Program-made: the position numbers and the translations under genes
Assembly (NCBI RefSeq): GCF_947501165.1
Contig: NZ_CANMUU010000003.1
Location: forward strand, 186,001 to 250,000
Direction of reading: 5' to 3'
Origin: an uncultured Allomuricauda sp.
GTDB lineage: Bacteria; Bacteroidota; Bacteroidia; Flavobacteriales; Flavobacteriaceae
Length of the DNA: 64,000 nt
The notes under the pieces: generated by a model
Told to the model about the DNA's origin: nothing
What the model saw: the letters and a program-made list of their open reading frames with translations, nothing else
The model's database searches: none
Shown here: one piece after another, positions 41,491 to 50,650 of the stretch
Layout: every line of letters begins with the position of its first letter
Position numbering within the stretch: position 1 is the first letter of the stretch

Positions 41491-41609
41491 CTTATCGGAA
41501 ACACATTTTGGTCTCTCCAACTTCAAAATTTTAAGTTAGGTTCTATCTATTTTGGACACCGTAAAGGTAAACTCTCCCGAACATAGTTTACGAAAACACT
41601 TATCGGAAA
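41491..41609. repeat. Pair of 11-bp direct repeats upstream of the AraC-type gene
   Basis: CTTATCGGAAA occurs at 41491-41501 and again at 41599-41609 (108-bp period), both between the DUF2452 stop and the AraC-type ATG at 41674. Direct repeats are usual binding sites for AraC-family regulators. Confidence 0.45.
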
Positions 41610-41673
41610 AAACCACAGCTCGCTAAAAATATGGTAACTAGTTTTCCTATTACACCCTAAGGGGCTAGAACTC

Positions 41674-42123
41674 ATGAAAAAGTTTATCTCAACTATTTTT
41701 AATAATAGAAAGGCTTCATCCAATCAAGATGAGACCACTTTATTATCAAAATATCAAAAATCCGGTCTTAAAATGTCCGAAGCTCTTGAGATAAAGGAGA
41801 AAGTGCGTCTGGCGTTTGAATGTGATAAGATACATCAGAATAATGCACTTGGACTCAATGACCTATCATCGCATATATCGATAGACCGCTACAAAGTATC
41901 CCAAGTAATAAACGAATACATTTCTGTAAATTTTTATACACTTCTTAATCAATACAGGGTAAAAGATGCCAAAAACCTATTGATTCACAATCCAAACCTT
42001 AGTGTTAAATCTATAATGTATGAAGTAGGTTTCAATAGCAAAACCTGTTTTTATGGAGCCTTTAAAAAAGAAACAGGCCTCAGCCCAAATGACTTTAGAA
42101 ATCTCGTCAGATTGGCTTCCTAA
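41674..42123 (+). CDS. AraC-type helix-turn-helix regulator
   Basis: 149-aa DNA-binding protein. The AraC/XylS double helix-turn-helix is the whole C-terminal half: LGLNDLSSHISIDRYKVSQ, then LSVKSIMYEVGFNSKTCFYG and the conserved FKKETGLSPNDFRN. The N-terminal 55 residues are basic and carry no sugar-binding or receiver domain, and there is no membrane segment. It therefore looks like a stripped DNA-binding module. It precedes the SusC/SusD pair by 367 bp on the same strand and could control it; this is inferred from position. Confidence 0.88.
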   Translation: MKKFISTIFNNRKASSNQDETTLLSKYQKSGLKMSEALEIKEKVRLAFECDKIHQNNALGLNDLSSHISIDRYKVSQVINEYISVNFYTLLNQYRVKDAKNLLIHNPNLSVKSIMYEVGFNSKTCFYGAFKKETGLSPNDFRNLVRLAS

Positions 42124-42490
42124 CTACCTCAACCCTAATCCATTCCTTTTTTAGAAATTATATTCCAATATCCTTTTCAATAAAAAGATATCCAATCTTG
42201 ATACAATGAAATGAATAAAACTATGTTAAAAAGAGTTCGGCCCGTTTGGGCCGTTAATTTTTAAAGTTCCTCCCGTTTTAGAAGTACCCCTCCAGTATTG
42301 TTTTCCAATTGCTTTGTTATTGCAATTGTAAAGGTAAGGCGGTGAGAGGCTTTACTACCTTAAAATAGACTTTCCATTAAGTTTTGTTTTCGTGCAAGGG
42401 AGTGTTATTTGAATTAGCTATCAAACAACTTCTCCCGCCTACCTTTCTCAGTTGCGCTAACTCATTATTACTAACAAAACTTTTAACTCT
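42124..42490. other. 367-bp intergenic region before susC
   Basis: No gene recognised. It contains the hairpin at 42238-42260 and a perfect 7-bp inverted repeat CAATTGC (42306-42312) / GCAATTG (42322-42328), then AAGGTA (42331) / TACCTT (42356). A long structured leader or operator for the SusC gene is possible. No clean TAnnTTTG box was found; TAAGTTTTG near 42378 has an extra base. Confidence 0.5.
42238..42260 (+). terminator. Probable terminator after the AraC-type gene
   Basis: CGGCCC-GTTT-GGGCCG stem followed by TTAATTTTT. It is 115 nt past the AraC-type stop. Confidence 0.65.
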
Positions 42491-45400
42491 ATGAAAGTAC
42501 AGAAACTGTTTGGGACACTCTTCATGCTACTGTTGACTACGGTAGCTATGTCTCAAGAAAAAACAATTACTGGGACAGTGATTGACCAAACTGGGATTCC
42601 ATTGCCCGGAGTAAACATTGTGGTGGAAGGGACCTCCAATGGTACGCAAACTGATTTTGATGGAAATTATTCCATTACAGGAAGTGTTGGACAAGCACTT
42701 CTTTTTACCTATTTAGGTCAGAAAACTGAAAGACGGGTCATTGGTGCATCCAATGTGATTGATTTACAAATGGAAGAGGACGCCCAAGCTCTTCAAGAGG
42801 TTGTGGTTATTGGCTACGGTAATCAAGAAGAGAAGAAAATCATTCAAAATGTAGGTATTGTAAAGCAGGAAGCTATTGAAAACCTTCAAGTGGTTTCAGC
42901 TGACCAATTACTTCAAGGACAATCAGCAGGAACACAAATTGTGAATGCCTCGGGTGTTTTAGGTTCTGCGGCCGTAATCCGGGTTCGAGGTGTAAACTCC
43001 ATAAACTCCGGTAGCCAACCTTTAATTGTAATTGATGGTGTTCCGATTACCGATACTGCCACCAACACTCTTAATCGTGGTGGAAATACCGGCATAAACC
43101 CACTTTCATTTGTGAATCCGAACGATATTGAATCTCTTACGGTTCTAAAGGATGCAGGTGCAACTTCCATTTATGGGTCCAGGGGTGCCAATGGTGTCAT
43201 ACTAATTACTACAAAAAAAGGTAGAAAAGGAGAGAATACCACCGTTACTTTAGATGTAAACACACAATTTTCACAATCTACTGATGTTCCGGATATATTG
43301 ACTGCTGATGAATTCAGACAGTTCAAATCTGATGTAGCGACCATCCAAAATGGAGGAGTTACAGTTTCTCCCGAGGACCTTGGTTTAGGAGCAATAGGTT
43401 CTGGCGGTACGGATTGGCTCGGAGGTGTACAACGAACCGGTATTTCCCAAAACTATAACTTAGGAATAAGGGGAGGTAGTGAAAAGACTTCCTTCTTCTT
43501 TGGATTGGATTTTCAGGATACCGAAGGTTTCATCGTAGGAAATGATCAACAGAGAGCTGGTGCAAGAATAAACATTGATTCACAAGTAAATGATTGGTTA
43601 AAGGCAGGAATGAATCTTGGGGTAACCAATAATAGATTGAACCGTGTTGGCATCGAAAATAATACTAACGCTCCATTTACTACTGCTTTCTTACAAAGCC
43701 CTGTAGTTAGAGCATTCGATGACGAAGGCAACTTTTTACAATCGGGTTCATTCATACCGAACATTTTTGCCAGAGTGGCTTTGAATACCGATGAGGTAAA
43801 GACCTTCAGAGTGATTGGAAATGCTTTTACCGAAATTAGTCCACTACCCGGACTTACTTGGAGATCAGAGTTTGGTATGGACAAGTTGAATCTAGAAGAA
43901 TTCGTAAGAAACGCAGAATTCAACTCACCTGGAGGTTTCGCTCAACAAATTTGGGTGTCAGATGACCGTTGGTTGACCAACCAGACCATAAACTATACCA
44001 ATACATTCAACGAAGAACATACATTGACCATACTTGCCGGTCTAAATTATGAAGAGACCCTTAGAACCCGATCCAATGTCCAGTCAACTGGCTTTCTAAC
44101 TGATGACTTAAGAAATTTAGGGTCAGGGTCAACACCACAAGTACTAAACGGTGACCGCTTCCCTTCTCGCCTTTTCGGATTGTTCTCCAGAGTATCCTAC
44201 GATTACGGAGGAAAATACTTGGTTGAAGGTTCTATCAGACGTGACGGCTCATCCCGTTTTGGGGCGAACAATCGCTTTGGTTATTTCTGGTCAGCTGCTG
44301 CTGGTTGGGTACTTTCTGAAGAATCCTTTATTGAAGATTTAAACTTTTTTGACTTCCTCTCTTTACGGGCAAGTATTGGTACTGTAGGTAATGACAGATT
44401 GGGTACATTCCCTTCGTTAGGATTGTTCAACGCTGGAGGCTTTGGGGATTATAATGGAGAATCAGGAGTGGTTCCTGCGCAGCGACCTGCAAATCCTGAT
44501 TTGAAATGGGAAGAAAGTGAAACTTTGGACATAGGACTTAAATCCACTTTCTTAAATGGACGCATTAATTTCAACGTTGCTTACTTCAAAAAAACCACTA
44601 GTGACCTTCTATTAAATCAGGTCCTACCGCCAGGCACCGGTTTTACCAGTATTAGTCGAAACATTGGTGAAATGGAAAATAAAGGCTGGGAGTTTGAGTT
44701 AAGCACTGTTAACGTTCGAACGGAAAACTTTGAGTGGCGTACTAATTTCAACCTTACCACAATTGATAATAAAGTTTTAGCACTTAACGCGGACGCCGCT
44801 ACCGATCAGCAAGGTAGAAGAATTATTGATGGTCCGATACAAAGAGCAATTGAAGGAGAATCTTTGAACAACTTTTTCTTGATCCGATACATAGGAGTAA
44901 ATCCACAGACTGGTGACGCTGAATGGTTAGATGTTGATGGTAATGTTACAACGAATCCAGGTTCTGGCGATAGAGTAGTCACTGGAAGCCCACTGCCCGA
45001 TTTCTCAGGAGGTATGACGAACACTCTTAGTTACAAAGGTTTTGATTTAGCCGTATTGATGAATTATTCCTATGGAAATGAAGTGGTTATCGACGGTCTC
45101 CGATTTGCCGACGGAAACGATGCCATTGGAGGTATTGTTAACATAAGAAGACAAAACCTAAATTTCTGGAGACAACCTGGCGACAACGCTTTTTTACCAA
45201 GCCCAAATAGTTCAACATTCAATCTTTTCAATCAAAGGTCCTCTCAACAACAGTTGGATGCATCTTACTTAAGAATAAAGAATGTAACGCTTGGTTATAA
45301 TCTTCCACAATCGGTATTGGACAGATTGGGGGGTATCTTTTCCGGGGTAAGGTTCTATGTTACGGGAACCAATTTACTGACATTAAAGGCAGATGAAATG

Positions 45401-45514
45401 GATGGAATTGACCCAGAGGTAACCGATGATATTGACCCACTTTTCCAAGGAGAGTCCTTTTTTACCGCTCCACAGGCTAAACTATATTCATTTGGAGCTA
45501 GGCTAACATTCTAA
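42491..45514 (+). CDS. SusC/RagA-type TonB-dependent outer-membrane receptor
   Basis: 1007-aa outer-membrane importer. A signal peptide (about 1-21, ending AMSQ) is followed by a carboxypeptidase-regulatory-like domain (ITGTVIDQTGIPLPGVNIVV), the plug domain with the SusC signature (SIYGSRGANGVILITTKKG) and a beta-barrel ending in FGARLTF. It works with the SusD lipoprotein 10 nt downstream to import a large ligand, driven by TonB-ExbBD. No glycoside hydrolase, lyase or peptidase is adjacent, so the ligand is unknown. Confidence 0.96.
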   Translation: MKVQKLFGTLFMLLLTTVAMSQEKTITGTVIDQTGIPLPGVNIVVEGTSNGTQTDFDGNYSITGSVGQALLFTYLGQKTERRVIGASNVIDLQMEEDAQALQEVVVIGYGNQEEKKIIQNVGIVKQEAIENLQVVSADQLLQGQSAGTQIVNASGVLGSAAVIRVRGVNSINSGSQPLIVIDGVPITDTATNTLNRGGNTGINPLSFVNPNDIESLTVLKDAGATSIYGSRGANGVILITTKKGRKGENTTVTLDVNTQFSQSTDVPDILTADEFRQFKSDVATIQNGGVTVSPEDLGLGAIGSGGTDWLGGVQRTGISQNYNLGIRGGSEKTSFFFGLDFQDTEGFIVGNDQQRAGARINIDSQVNDWLKAGMNLGVTNNRLNRVGIENNTNAPFTTAFLQSPVVRAFDDEGNFLQSGSFIPNIFARVALNTDEVKTFRVIGNAFTEISPLPGLTWRSEFGMDKLNLEEFVRNAEFNSPGGFAQQIWVSDDRWLTNQTINYTNTFNEEHTLTILAGLNYEETLRTRSNVQSTGFLTDDLRNLGSGSTPQVLNGDRFPSRLFGLFSRVSYDYGGKYLVEGSIRRDGSSRFGANNRFGYFWSAAAGWVLSEESFIEDLNFFDFLSLRASIGTVGNDRLGTFPSLGLFNAGGFGDYNGESGVVPAQRPANPDLKWEESETLDIGLKSTFLNGRINFNVAYFKKTTSDLLLNQVLPPGTGFTSISRNIGEMENKGWEFELSTVNVRTENFEWRTNFNLTTIDNKVLALNADAATDQQGRRIIDGPIQRAIEGESLNNFFLIRYIGVNPQTGDAEWLDVDGNVTTNPGSGDRVVTGSPLPDFSGGMTNTLSYKGFDLAVLMNYSYGNEVVIDGLRFADGNDAIGGIVNIRRQNLNFWRQPGDNAFLPSPNSSTFNLFNQRSSQQQLDASYLRIKNVTLGYNLPQSVLDRLGGIFSGVRFYVTGTNLLTLKADEMDGIDPEVTDDIDPLFQGESFFTAPQAKLYSFGARLTF

Positions 45515-45524
45515 AAAAATAAAT

Positions 45525-46946
45525 ATGAAAACGATAAAAATATTTGCATTTATTATTGGTCTTGGCTTTGTTTTCTCATGCGAAGACCAACTTAACGTAG
45601 TTCCAGAGGATAATGTAGCTTCTAACACTGTTTTTGGTAGTTTTGCCACAATCAATGGGGCTGTCGTCGGTATTTACAGCAAAAATCAAAGTGGAGATCT
45701 TAATGGAAACCCTCAACTTATATCAGACTTTATGTCAGACAATGTTTCCTTTGTAGGAAGTTTCACTTCGCTACAAGATATAGATCAATTTGAGACTTTG
45801 GCTACGAATACCACTATAGACAATATCTGGCTAGATGGTTATGAACTAATTGGAGCCGCGAACAACATTATTGTTAACCTGCCCGATGTAAATACAGAGG
45901 ATGTTACAGGTCTTTCCGAGACCGACAAAGCTAGATTTGTAGCAGAAGCAAAATTTCTAAGAGCACTTACTTATTTCAGATTGGTTAACCTCTTTGCACA
46001 ACCCTTTCAATTCAACGGAGGATCCAATCTAGGGGTTCCCATAATTGCGACACCCTTTGAAGGGGGGGAAATTGGCGAGTTTCAATTGGAACGATCCTCT
46101 GTGAACGAGGTACATGCTTTTATTGAGCAGGATTTATTGGATGCCATTGCAGCACTCCCAGATGATAACGGTGTGAGAGCTGAATCAGGTGCCGCTAAGG
46201 CCTTATTATCCAGATTGTATCTTTATCGGGAACAATGGGCAGAAGCTGCTGATTTAGCCAATCAAGTGATTACATCAGGAGAATACTCTTTGGCCAATGA
46301 TTACGACTTTTATGATGATAATCCTACCTCAAGTGAGCATATTTTTGTTGTTATAAATACTCCAACAGATGGTCCACAGGATGAATCCGTTCCTGGCTCG
46401 GATGAAGTTTATGTAAACTTCTACAACCCCGCACCTGGAGGTCGTGGAGATGCTCCATTTAGTCAAGATTTGATTGATGCTTTTGCAGCGGAGCCAGGCG
46501 ATAGACGATTTGATGAACTTTCACAGGCAGCAACCGACGCCGGCGGAAACGATACTTTCTTTACCACGAAATATCCGGATATTATCAATAATGCATCCGA
46601 TGGAATGGAGCTTCGAATTACCGAAATGTATCTTATTAGGGCCGAGGCGAATCTTCAAAATGGTACATCAATCGGTGATACTCCCCTTAACGATATCAAT
46701 TTGCTTCGAGATAGAGCTGGTTTATCAAATCTAGGTTCTGTCGATTTAGATGCTGTCGCATTAGAGCGAAGAAAAGAGCTTTGTTTTGAAGGTCATCGCC
46801 GAATGGATCTTTTGAGAAACAACTTAAATTTAAGACCAGGCGGTGGTTCAGAATCTGCTCCAGGAGCGAATAAGATTATTTTCCCTATTGTTGATGATGA
46901 AACCACGAACAATCCAAATATTACTCAAAATCCAGGTAGCTTTTAG
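45525..46946 (+). CDS. SusD/RagB-type nutrient-binding lipoprotein
   Basis: Surface lipoprotein, 473 aa, with lipobox FVFSC (Cys19) and an acidic +2/+3 pair (CEDQ) as expected for surface export. It is rich in tetratricopeptide-like helices; the SusD family marks are FLRALTYFRLVNLFAQPF, GAAKALLSRLYLYREQWAEAADLANQVI and the C-terminal ELCFEGHRRMDLLRNN. It caps the SusC barrel and binds the imported ligand. Translation follows SusC by 10 nt. A terminator at 46966 ends the pair. Confidence 0.96.
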   Translation: MKTIKIFAFIIGLGFVFSCEDQLNVVPEDNVASNTVFGSFATINGAVVGIYSKNQSGDLNGNPQLISDFMSDNVSFVGSFTSLQDIDQFETLATNTTIDNIWLDGYELIGAANNIIVNLPDVNTEDVTGLSETDKARFVAEAKFLRALTYFRLVNLFAQPFQFNGGSNLGVPIIATPFEGGEIGEFQLERSSVNEVHAFIEQDLLDAIAALPDDNGVRAESGAAKALLSRLYLYREQWAEAADLANQVITSGEYSLANDYDFYDDNPTSSEHIFVVINTPTDGPQDESVPGSDEVYVNFYNPAPGGRGDAPFSQDLIDAFAAEPGDRRFDELSQAATDAGGNDTFFTTKYPDIINNASDGMELRITEMYLIRAEANLQNGTSIGDTPLNDINLLRDRAGLSNLGSVDLDAVALERRKELCFEGHRRMDLLRNNLNLRPGGGSESAPGANKIIFPIVDDETTNNPNITQNPGSF

Positions 46947-46965
46947 AAATTGATTATAGCGATGA

Positions 46966-46998
46966 AATACCACTGTCCACTTTAAGGTCAGTGGTATT
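46966..46998 (+). terminator. Terminator after susD
   Basis: Perfect 10-bp stem AATACCACTG/CAGTGGTATT with a 13-nt loop, then CTCATTTTGG. It is 19 nt past the susD stop. Confidence 0.7.
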
Positions 46999-47330
46999 CT
47001 CATTTTGGTCCTATAGCATTTCAATATACATGAACTTTATAACTCAGCTCTTCCACTATTCAATACTTTCGATAGCAAGACATAAATCACCTAAAACAGT
47101 TTAAACCCATTGAACGATATTTCATTTTTTGTCAATATGATCAATGTAAAACTCAGTAGCATACAAGGCCCGTATATATTCGATGATTGCATTTGTTTTA
47201 ACTAAAATCAGTGTTGAAAAATAAAATTGGATTCTTAGGAATGTCTTGTTAAAAATCTGAATCTTCATACCAAAATAAAATGTAGATTGAGTTTAATGCA
47301 TTGAGGATAGGTTTTGATATCCCGTATGAC

Positions 47331-47338
47331 TAAATTTG
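47331..47338 (+). promoter_or_regulatory. -7 box for queD
   Basis: TAAATTTG (TAnnTTTG), 23 nt before the queD ATG. A TTTG at 47313-47316 gives a short 14-nt spacer. Confidence 0.5.
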
Positions 47339-47361
47339 CCATCTTGTATTTTATTTGAACA

Positions 47362-47772
47362 ATGATTGCCACAATTTGCAGGAAGGCCCATTTTAACGCA
47401 GCGCACAGATTACACAATCCAAATTGGAGTGACGAAAAAAACATTGAGGTATTTGGAAAATGCAATAGTCCAAACTATCATGGCCATAACTTTGACCTAG
47501 AAGTCAGGGTAAGGGGAGAAATAGATATGGATACAGGTTTTGTTATGGACTTAGCGGATTTGGGAGCTCTCATTAAAAATGAAATTGAAGCACGTTTTGA
47601 TCATAAAAATTTAAACGAAGATTGCCCCGAATTTGAAAACTTGTTCCCGACCACGGAGTATTTTGTAAAGGTGATCTATGACATTCTAAAGCCCAAATTG
47701 CCCCAAGGTCATTTACTCCACATCACGCTTCATGAAACCCAAAAGAATTCCGCAGAGTATGGAGATTGGTAA
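47362..47772 (+). CDS. queD: 6-carboxytetrahydropterin synthase / PTPS-family enzyme
   Basis: Zinc enzyme of the 6-pyruvoyl-tetrahydropterin synthase family, 136 aa. Zinc ligands are His15, His40 and His42 (AAHRLHNP and NYHGHNFDL), with the catalytic Cys34 in FGKCNSPN. LHETQKNSAEYGD carries the substrate-binding Glu. In bacteria it normally makes 6-carboxy-tetrahydropterin for queuosine and related deazapurines; a pterin-synthase role cannot be ruled out. It stands alone and is followed by a tRNA gene. Confidence 0.93.
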   Translation: MIATICRKAHFNAAHRLHNPNWSDEKNIEVFGKCNSPNYHGHNFDLEVRVRGEIDMDTGFVMDLADLGALIKNEIEARFDHKNLNEDCPEFENLFPTTEYFVKVIYDILKPKLPQGHLLHITLHETQKNSAEYGDW

Positions 47773-47802
47773 CAAATTTCCGATATTGCGGCACCTTTTA
47801 AA

Positions 47803-47877
47803 GGGATATTAGCTCAGTTGGTTTAGAGCGCTGCCTTGACAGGGCAGAGGTCACTGGTTCGAATCCAGTATATCCCA
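47803..47877 (+). tRNA. tRNA-Val (anticodon GAC)
   Basis: 75-nt cloverleaf: acceptor GGGATAT/ATATCCC, D-arm GCTC/GAGC, anticodon stem CTGCC/GGCAG with loop TTGACAG, T-arm ACTGG/CCAGT with TTCGAAT. The 3' CCA is not encoded. A strong terminator starts 9 nt later. Confidence 0.97.
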
Positions 47878-47885
47878 CAGAACGA

Positions 47886-47922
47886 GCCTCCAATCTGAAA
47901 AGATTGGAGGCTTTTCTTTTTT
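47886..47922 (+). terminator. Terminator after tRNA-Val(GAC)
   Basis: Perfect 11-bp stem GCCTCCAATCT/AGATTGGAGGC with a GAAA tetraloop and a T-rich run of about 11. Confidence 0.93.
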
Positions 47923-48110
47923 ACGTATACTTTTCAGCTTCTTTTTAAACGCAATATTTATTGGGTATAAAAAAATCCCTTTTAAACCCAGAATTTCCGC
48001 TTCGCTTAGTTTTTTTGGATTTGAATCCTACTTCGATTGTTCATTTGCAGCAACAACCAAAAGACAGAACAAAGTTTTCACAATTAACTTTTTAAAAATC
48101 TAGAATTATT

Positions 48111-50483
48111 ATGAAAAAAAATGTTTTGAAGGCTGCAGTTTTAACCTTACTGTTAGCCTCTTGTTCTGAAGACGATTTTGTCGGGGATACCCCTGACCCC
48201 ATCGAGCCTGATCCATCAGGTGAAGTCTCTGTTGTTTTAAACGAAGTGGAATATCTGGGCAACCGTGTTGAGATTTTCAACAATGGTCAAGTGGATGTTG
48301 ACCTTAGTGGGTATTTTCTTTGTCTAGGGCCAGGTACCTATAGACAGATTGGAGACCTAGAAACTCAAGGAAGTACCAATTTAGGCCCTGGAGAGTATTT
48401 GGTTGTTTCTTATGACATGCCCAATGCCGAAGGTGGTCTTGGTTTATACATAGACAACTCAGGCTTTGGAGATGCTTCCACATTAGCAGATTTTGTACAA
48501 TGGGGTGCATCAGGAAGTCCACGAGAGAACGTTGCTGTTGAAGCTGGAATTTGGACTGCTGGTGATTTTGTTCCAGTACGTGGAAACGAGAATTACAGCA
48601 TTATTTTTGATGGTGAAGGTACAGGTGTGGCAAACTGGGCAGAAACTACCACCGTTACTTTTGGTGCAGAAAACGTATTGACTATGCCCACAGAATTGAG
48701 ACGTAGCATAGTTCTAAATGAAGTGCAGTACGCCAGTGATGATTTAGTAGAAATCTACAACAATGGTGAAGTAGCTGTTGATTTGAGCACTTACTGGTTA
48801 TGCCTAGGCCCTGGCACTTATATACAACTGGGCAATGTAACTCCAGAGAGCGGAAACTTACAATTGGCTGCAGGAGAGTTCTTAGTAGTACCTTATGCTA
48901 TGCCTGATGTAGCTGGTGGTTTGGGTCTTTACTCAAATAACTCATTCGGAAGTGCCGATGCTATTGTTGATTTCGTACAATGGGGTGCTGGGGGAAGTCC
49001 TCGCGAAAATGTAGCCGTTGAAGCAGGTATTTGGACAGCCGACGACTATGTTCCCACCGTGACCCTTAGCAGTGCTAGTATTGAATATGATGGGGAAGGT
49101 GATGCTTTCACGGATTGGAGTCAAGAAATCAATCCTTCTCTTGGTTTTCCAAATGATGCAGTAAATGCTACAACTACATTCAACGTAACCATAAGCAATG
49201 TTATCAACTATCTGAATGTTCATGTATTCAACGAAAATTCAAGAACAGGGTCTCCTGGTCCTTTGACTCAAAATGGTGATTCTTATGAAATTACTTTTCA
49301 AGCGGTACGTGGAACAAAACTGACCCCCGTTACCATGATGGGGAATAGTAATGACTGGTTTTTGGCTCCTGAAGATTTAGCTGGAATCGATTTATATCCA
49401 AACGGTTCTCCACTTAATGGAGTGGATATTGCCAGTGATTTGATTCTTTATGATTTGGGGACTGAGATAGACAATGAGCCTTCTTACTTCCCTCCTGCCG
49501 GTGCCAATGTAGGTCCAGCAGACCCAAACACCTTGGTAAGAACGGTTAACCGTGGAGTCCGAGGTGACTTCTACTTGACGGCTTATATTACCTACAAGCC
49601 AGGCGACGGACAATCTGCAGGTACTTTTACGTTGACAATAACTGCTATCAACACTCCAGACCCTAGCCAACCTGCAAGTTCCACAAATGGATTTGTAGTA
49701 ACTCCGGGTATAGCTATACTTCATGCTCTGCCAGAGCCATTGTTCACATTAGGAACAGAAGATAGAGGTGTTGGTCTTGAGGCCATCGCTGAAGATGGTA
49801 ATCCTGGTCCTTTGTATGATTGGTTCACCGAAACTGGTTCACAAGGTGCTCCTTTAAGATTATCTTCCACGCTTAGTGTTTTCTCTCCAGGTTTGGTCTA
49901 TGCTTTTAACACAGATAGCGACCCATTTTTCACTCAGGGAGCTTCTGTAAACCCAGAAAGTGGATTAGAAGAATTGGCTGAGGATGGAAACAACGCCGTT
50001 GCTGTATCTTATTTTGAAAACCTTGGGTTGCCCGTAGCTGCCAGTGAACAAAGCGCACCAATAGGTCCTGGTGAAGATTTGACCTTTACCATTGAAGTAC
50101 CTCAAGGTCAAGACTACAAACTAGGTATTGGAACTATGTTGGTCCAGACCAACGATTGGTTCATAAGCTATAATAATAGTGGTGTAGCCCTATTCGACGA
50201 AGTGGGTACACCATTCTCAGGAACTGGCGAGAGTGATGAAGCTTATCTTTTTGATGCGGGTACCGAAGAAGACGAGCCTGTTGGCTTTGGAATCTACCAA
50301 GCACCAAGACAAGCTGGTCCAAATCTTGGTCCTGCAGACGATAATACAACCATACGAAGACAAGCTTCCTTAACGGATGTTCAGTTTGGAAAAGGTACCA
50401 TTAACAGTGCTCCTGGAGTAGTTTATCTTCAAGACCCTAGGGGTGGATACAATTTGGTACGCGTAGATATTCAACCACAATAA
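48111..50483 (+). CDS. Large lipoprotein with LTD-like and spondin-N-like domains
   Basis: 790-aa lipoprotein with lipobox LLASC (Cys18) and an acidic +2 to +4 stretch (SEDD). Two similar N-terminal units begin VVLNEVEYLGNRVEIFNNG (about residue 43) and IVLNEVQYASDDLVEIYNNG (about 200); these resemble lamin-tail (LTD) domains. Two later units, each with a TMxGxSNDWF / TMLVQTNDWF core and an ending like the FxPPxGxNxGPAD pattern, resemble the spondin N-terminal domain. No enzyme motif is seen. An adhesive or structural surface role is plausible. It stands alone, ending in a strong terminator. Confidence 0.8.
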   Translation: MKKNVLKAAVLTLLLASCSEDDFVGDTPDPIEPDPSGEVSVVLNEVEYLGNRVEIFNNGQVDVDLSGYFLCLGPGTYRQIGDLETQGSTNLGPGEYLVVSYDMPNAEGGLGLYIDNSGFGDASTLADFVQWGASGSPRENVAVEAGIWTAGDFVPVRGNENYSIIFDGEGTGVANWAETTTVTFGAENVLTMPTELRRSIVLNEVQYASDDLVEIYNNGEVAVDLSTYWLCLGPGTYIQLGNVTPESGNLQLAAGEFLVVPYAMPDVAGGLGLYSNNSFGSADAIVDFVQWGAGGSPRENVAVEAGIWTADDYVPTVTLSSASIEYDGEGDAFTDWSQEINPSLGFPNDAVNATTTFNVTISNVINYLNVHVFNENSRTGSPGPLTQNGDSYEITFQAVRGTKLTPVTMMGNSNDWFLAPEDLAGIDLYPNGSPLNGVDIASDLILYDLGTEIDNEPSYFPPAGANVGPADPNTLVRTVNRGVRGDFYLTAYITYKPGDGQSAGTFTLTITAINTPDPSQPASSTNGFVVTPGIAILHALPEPLFTLGTEDRGVGLEAIAEDGNPGPLYDWFTETGSQGAPLRLSSTLSVFSPGLVYAFNTDSDPFFTQGASVNPESGLEELAEDGNNAVAVSYFENLGLPVAASEQSAPIGPGEDLTFTIEVPQGQDYKLGIGTMLVQTNDWFISYNNSGVALFDEVGTPFSGTGESDEAYLFDAGTEEDEPVGFGIYQAPRQAGPNLGPADDNTTIRRQASLTDVQFGKGTINSAPGVVYLQDPRGGYNLVRVDIQPQ

Positions 50484-50525
50484 GAATTAGTGTTTCGGAG
50501 TATATTTAGATGCTTTTGTTGATAG

Positions 50526-50558
50526 AAGGCCGGAAGAAAATCTTCCGGCTTTCTTTTT
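50526..50558 (+). terminator. Terminator after the LTD/spondin lipoprotein
   Basis: GCCGGAAGA/TCTTCCGGC stem (extended by a wobble and A/T pairs) with a 3-nt loop and CTTTTT, 46 nt past the stop. Confidence 0.9.
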
Positions 50559-50650
50559 AAATCTCTTATTAGTGAAGATTAAATACAAGGAATGCACCAA
50601 CCCGGACAATAGGCTGATGCATTCACGACTAAAAATGGATCCAAAAGACT

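Larger units (their letters stand above)
46947..47361. other. 415-bp intergenic region between susD and queD
   Basis: Holds the susD terminator (46966-46998) and the queD -7 box (47331-47338). The roughly 330 bp between them is AT-rich with no convincing gene or RNA. Confidence 0.5.

Noticed and set aside
42491-46946. Polysaccharide utilisation locus
   Set aside because: Only SusC and SusD are present; no glycoside hydrolase, lyase, esterase or sulfatase lies within several kilobases, so a polysaccharide substrate cannot be claimed.
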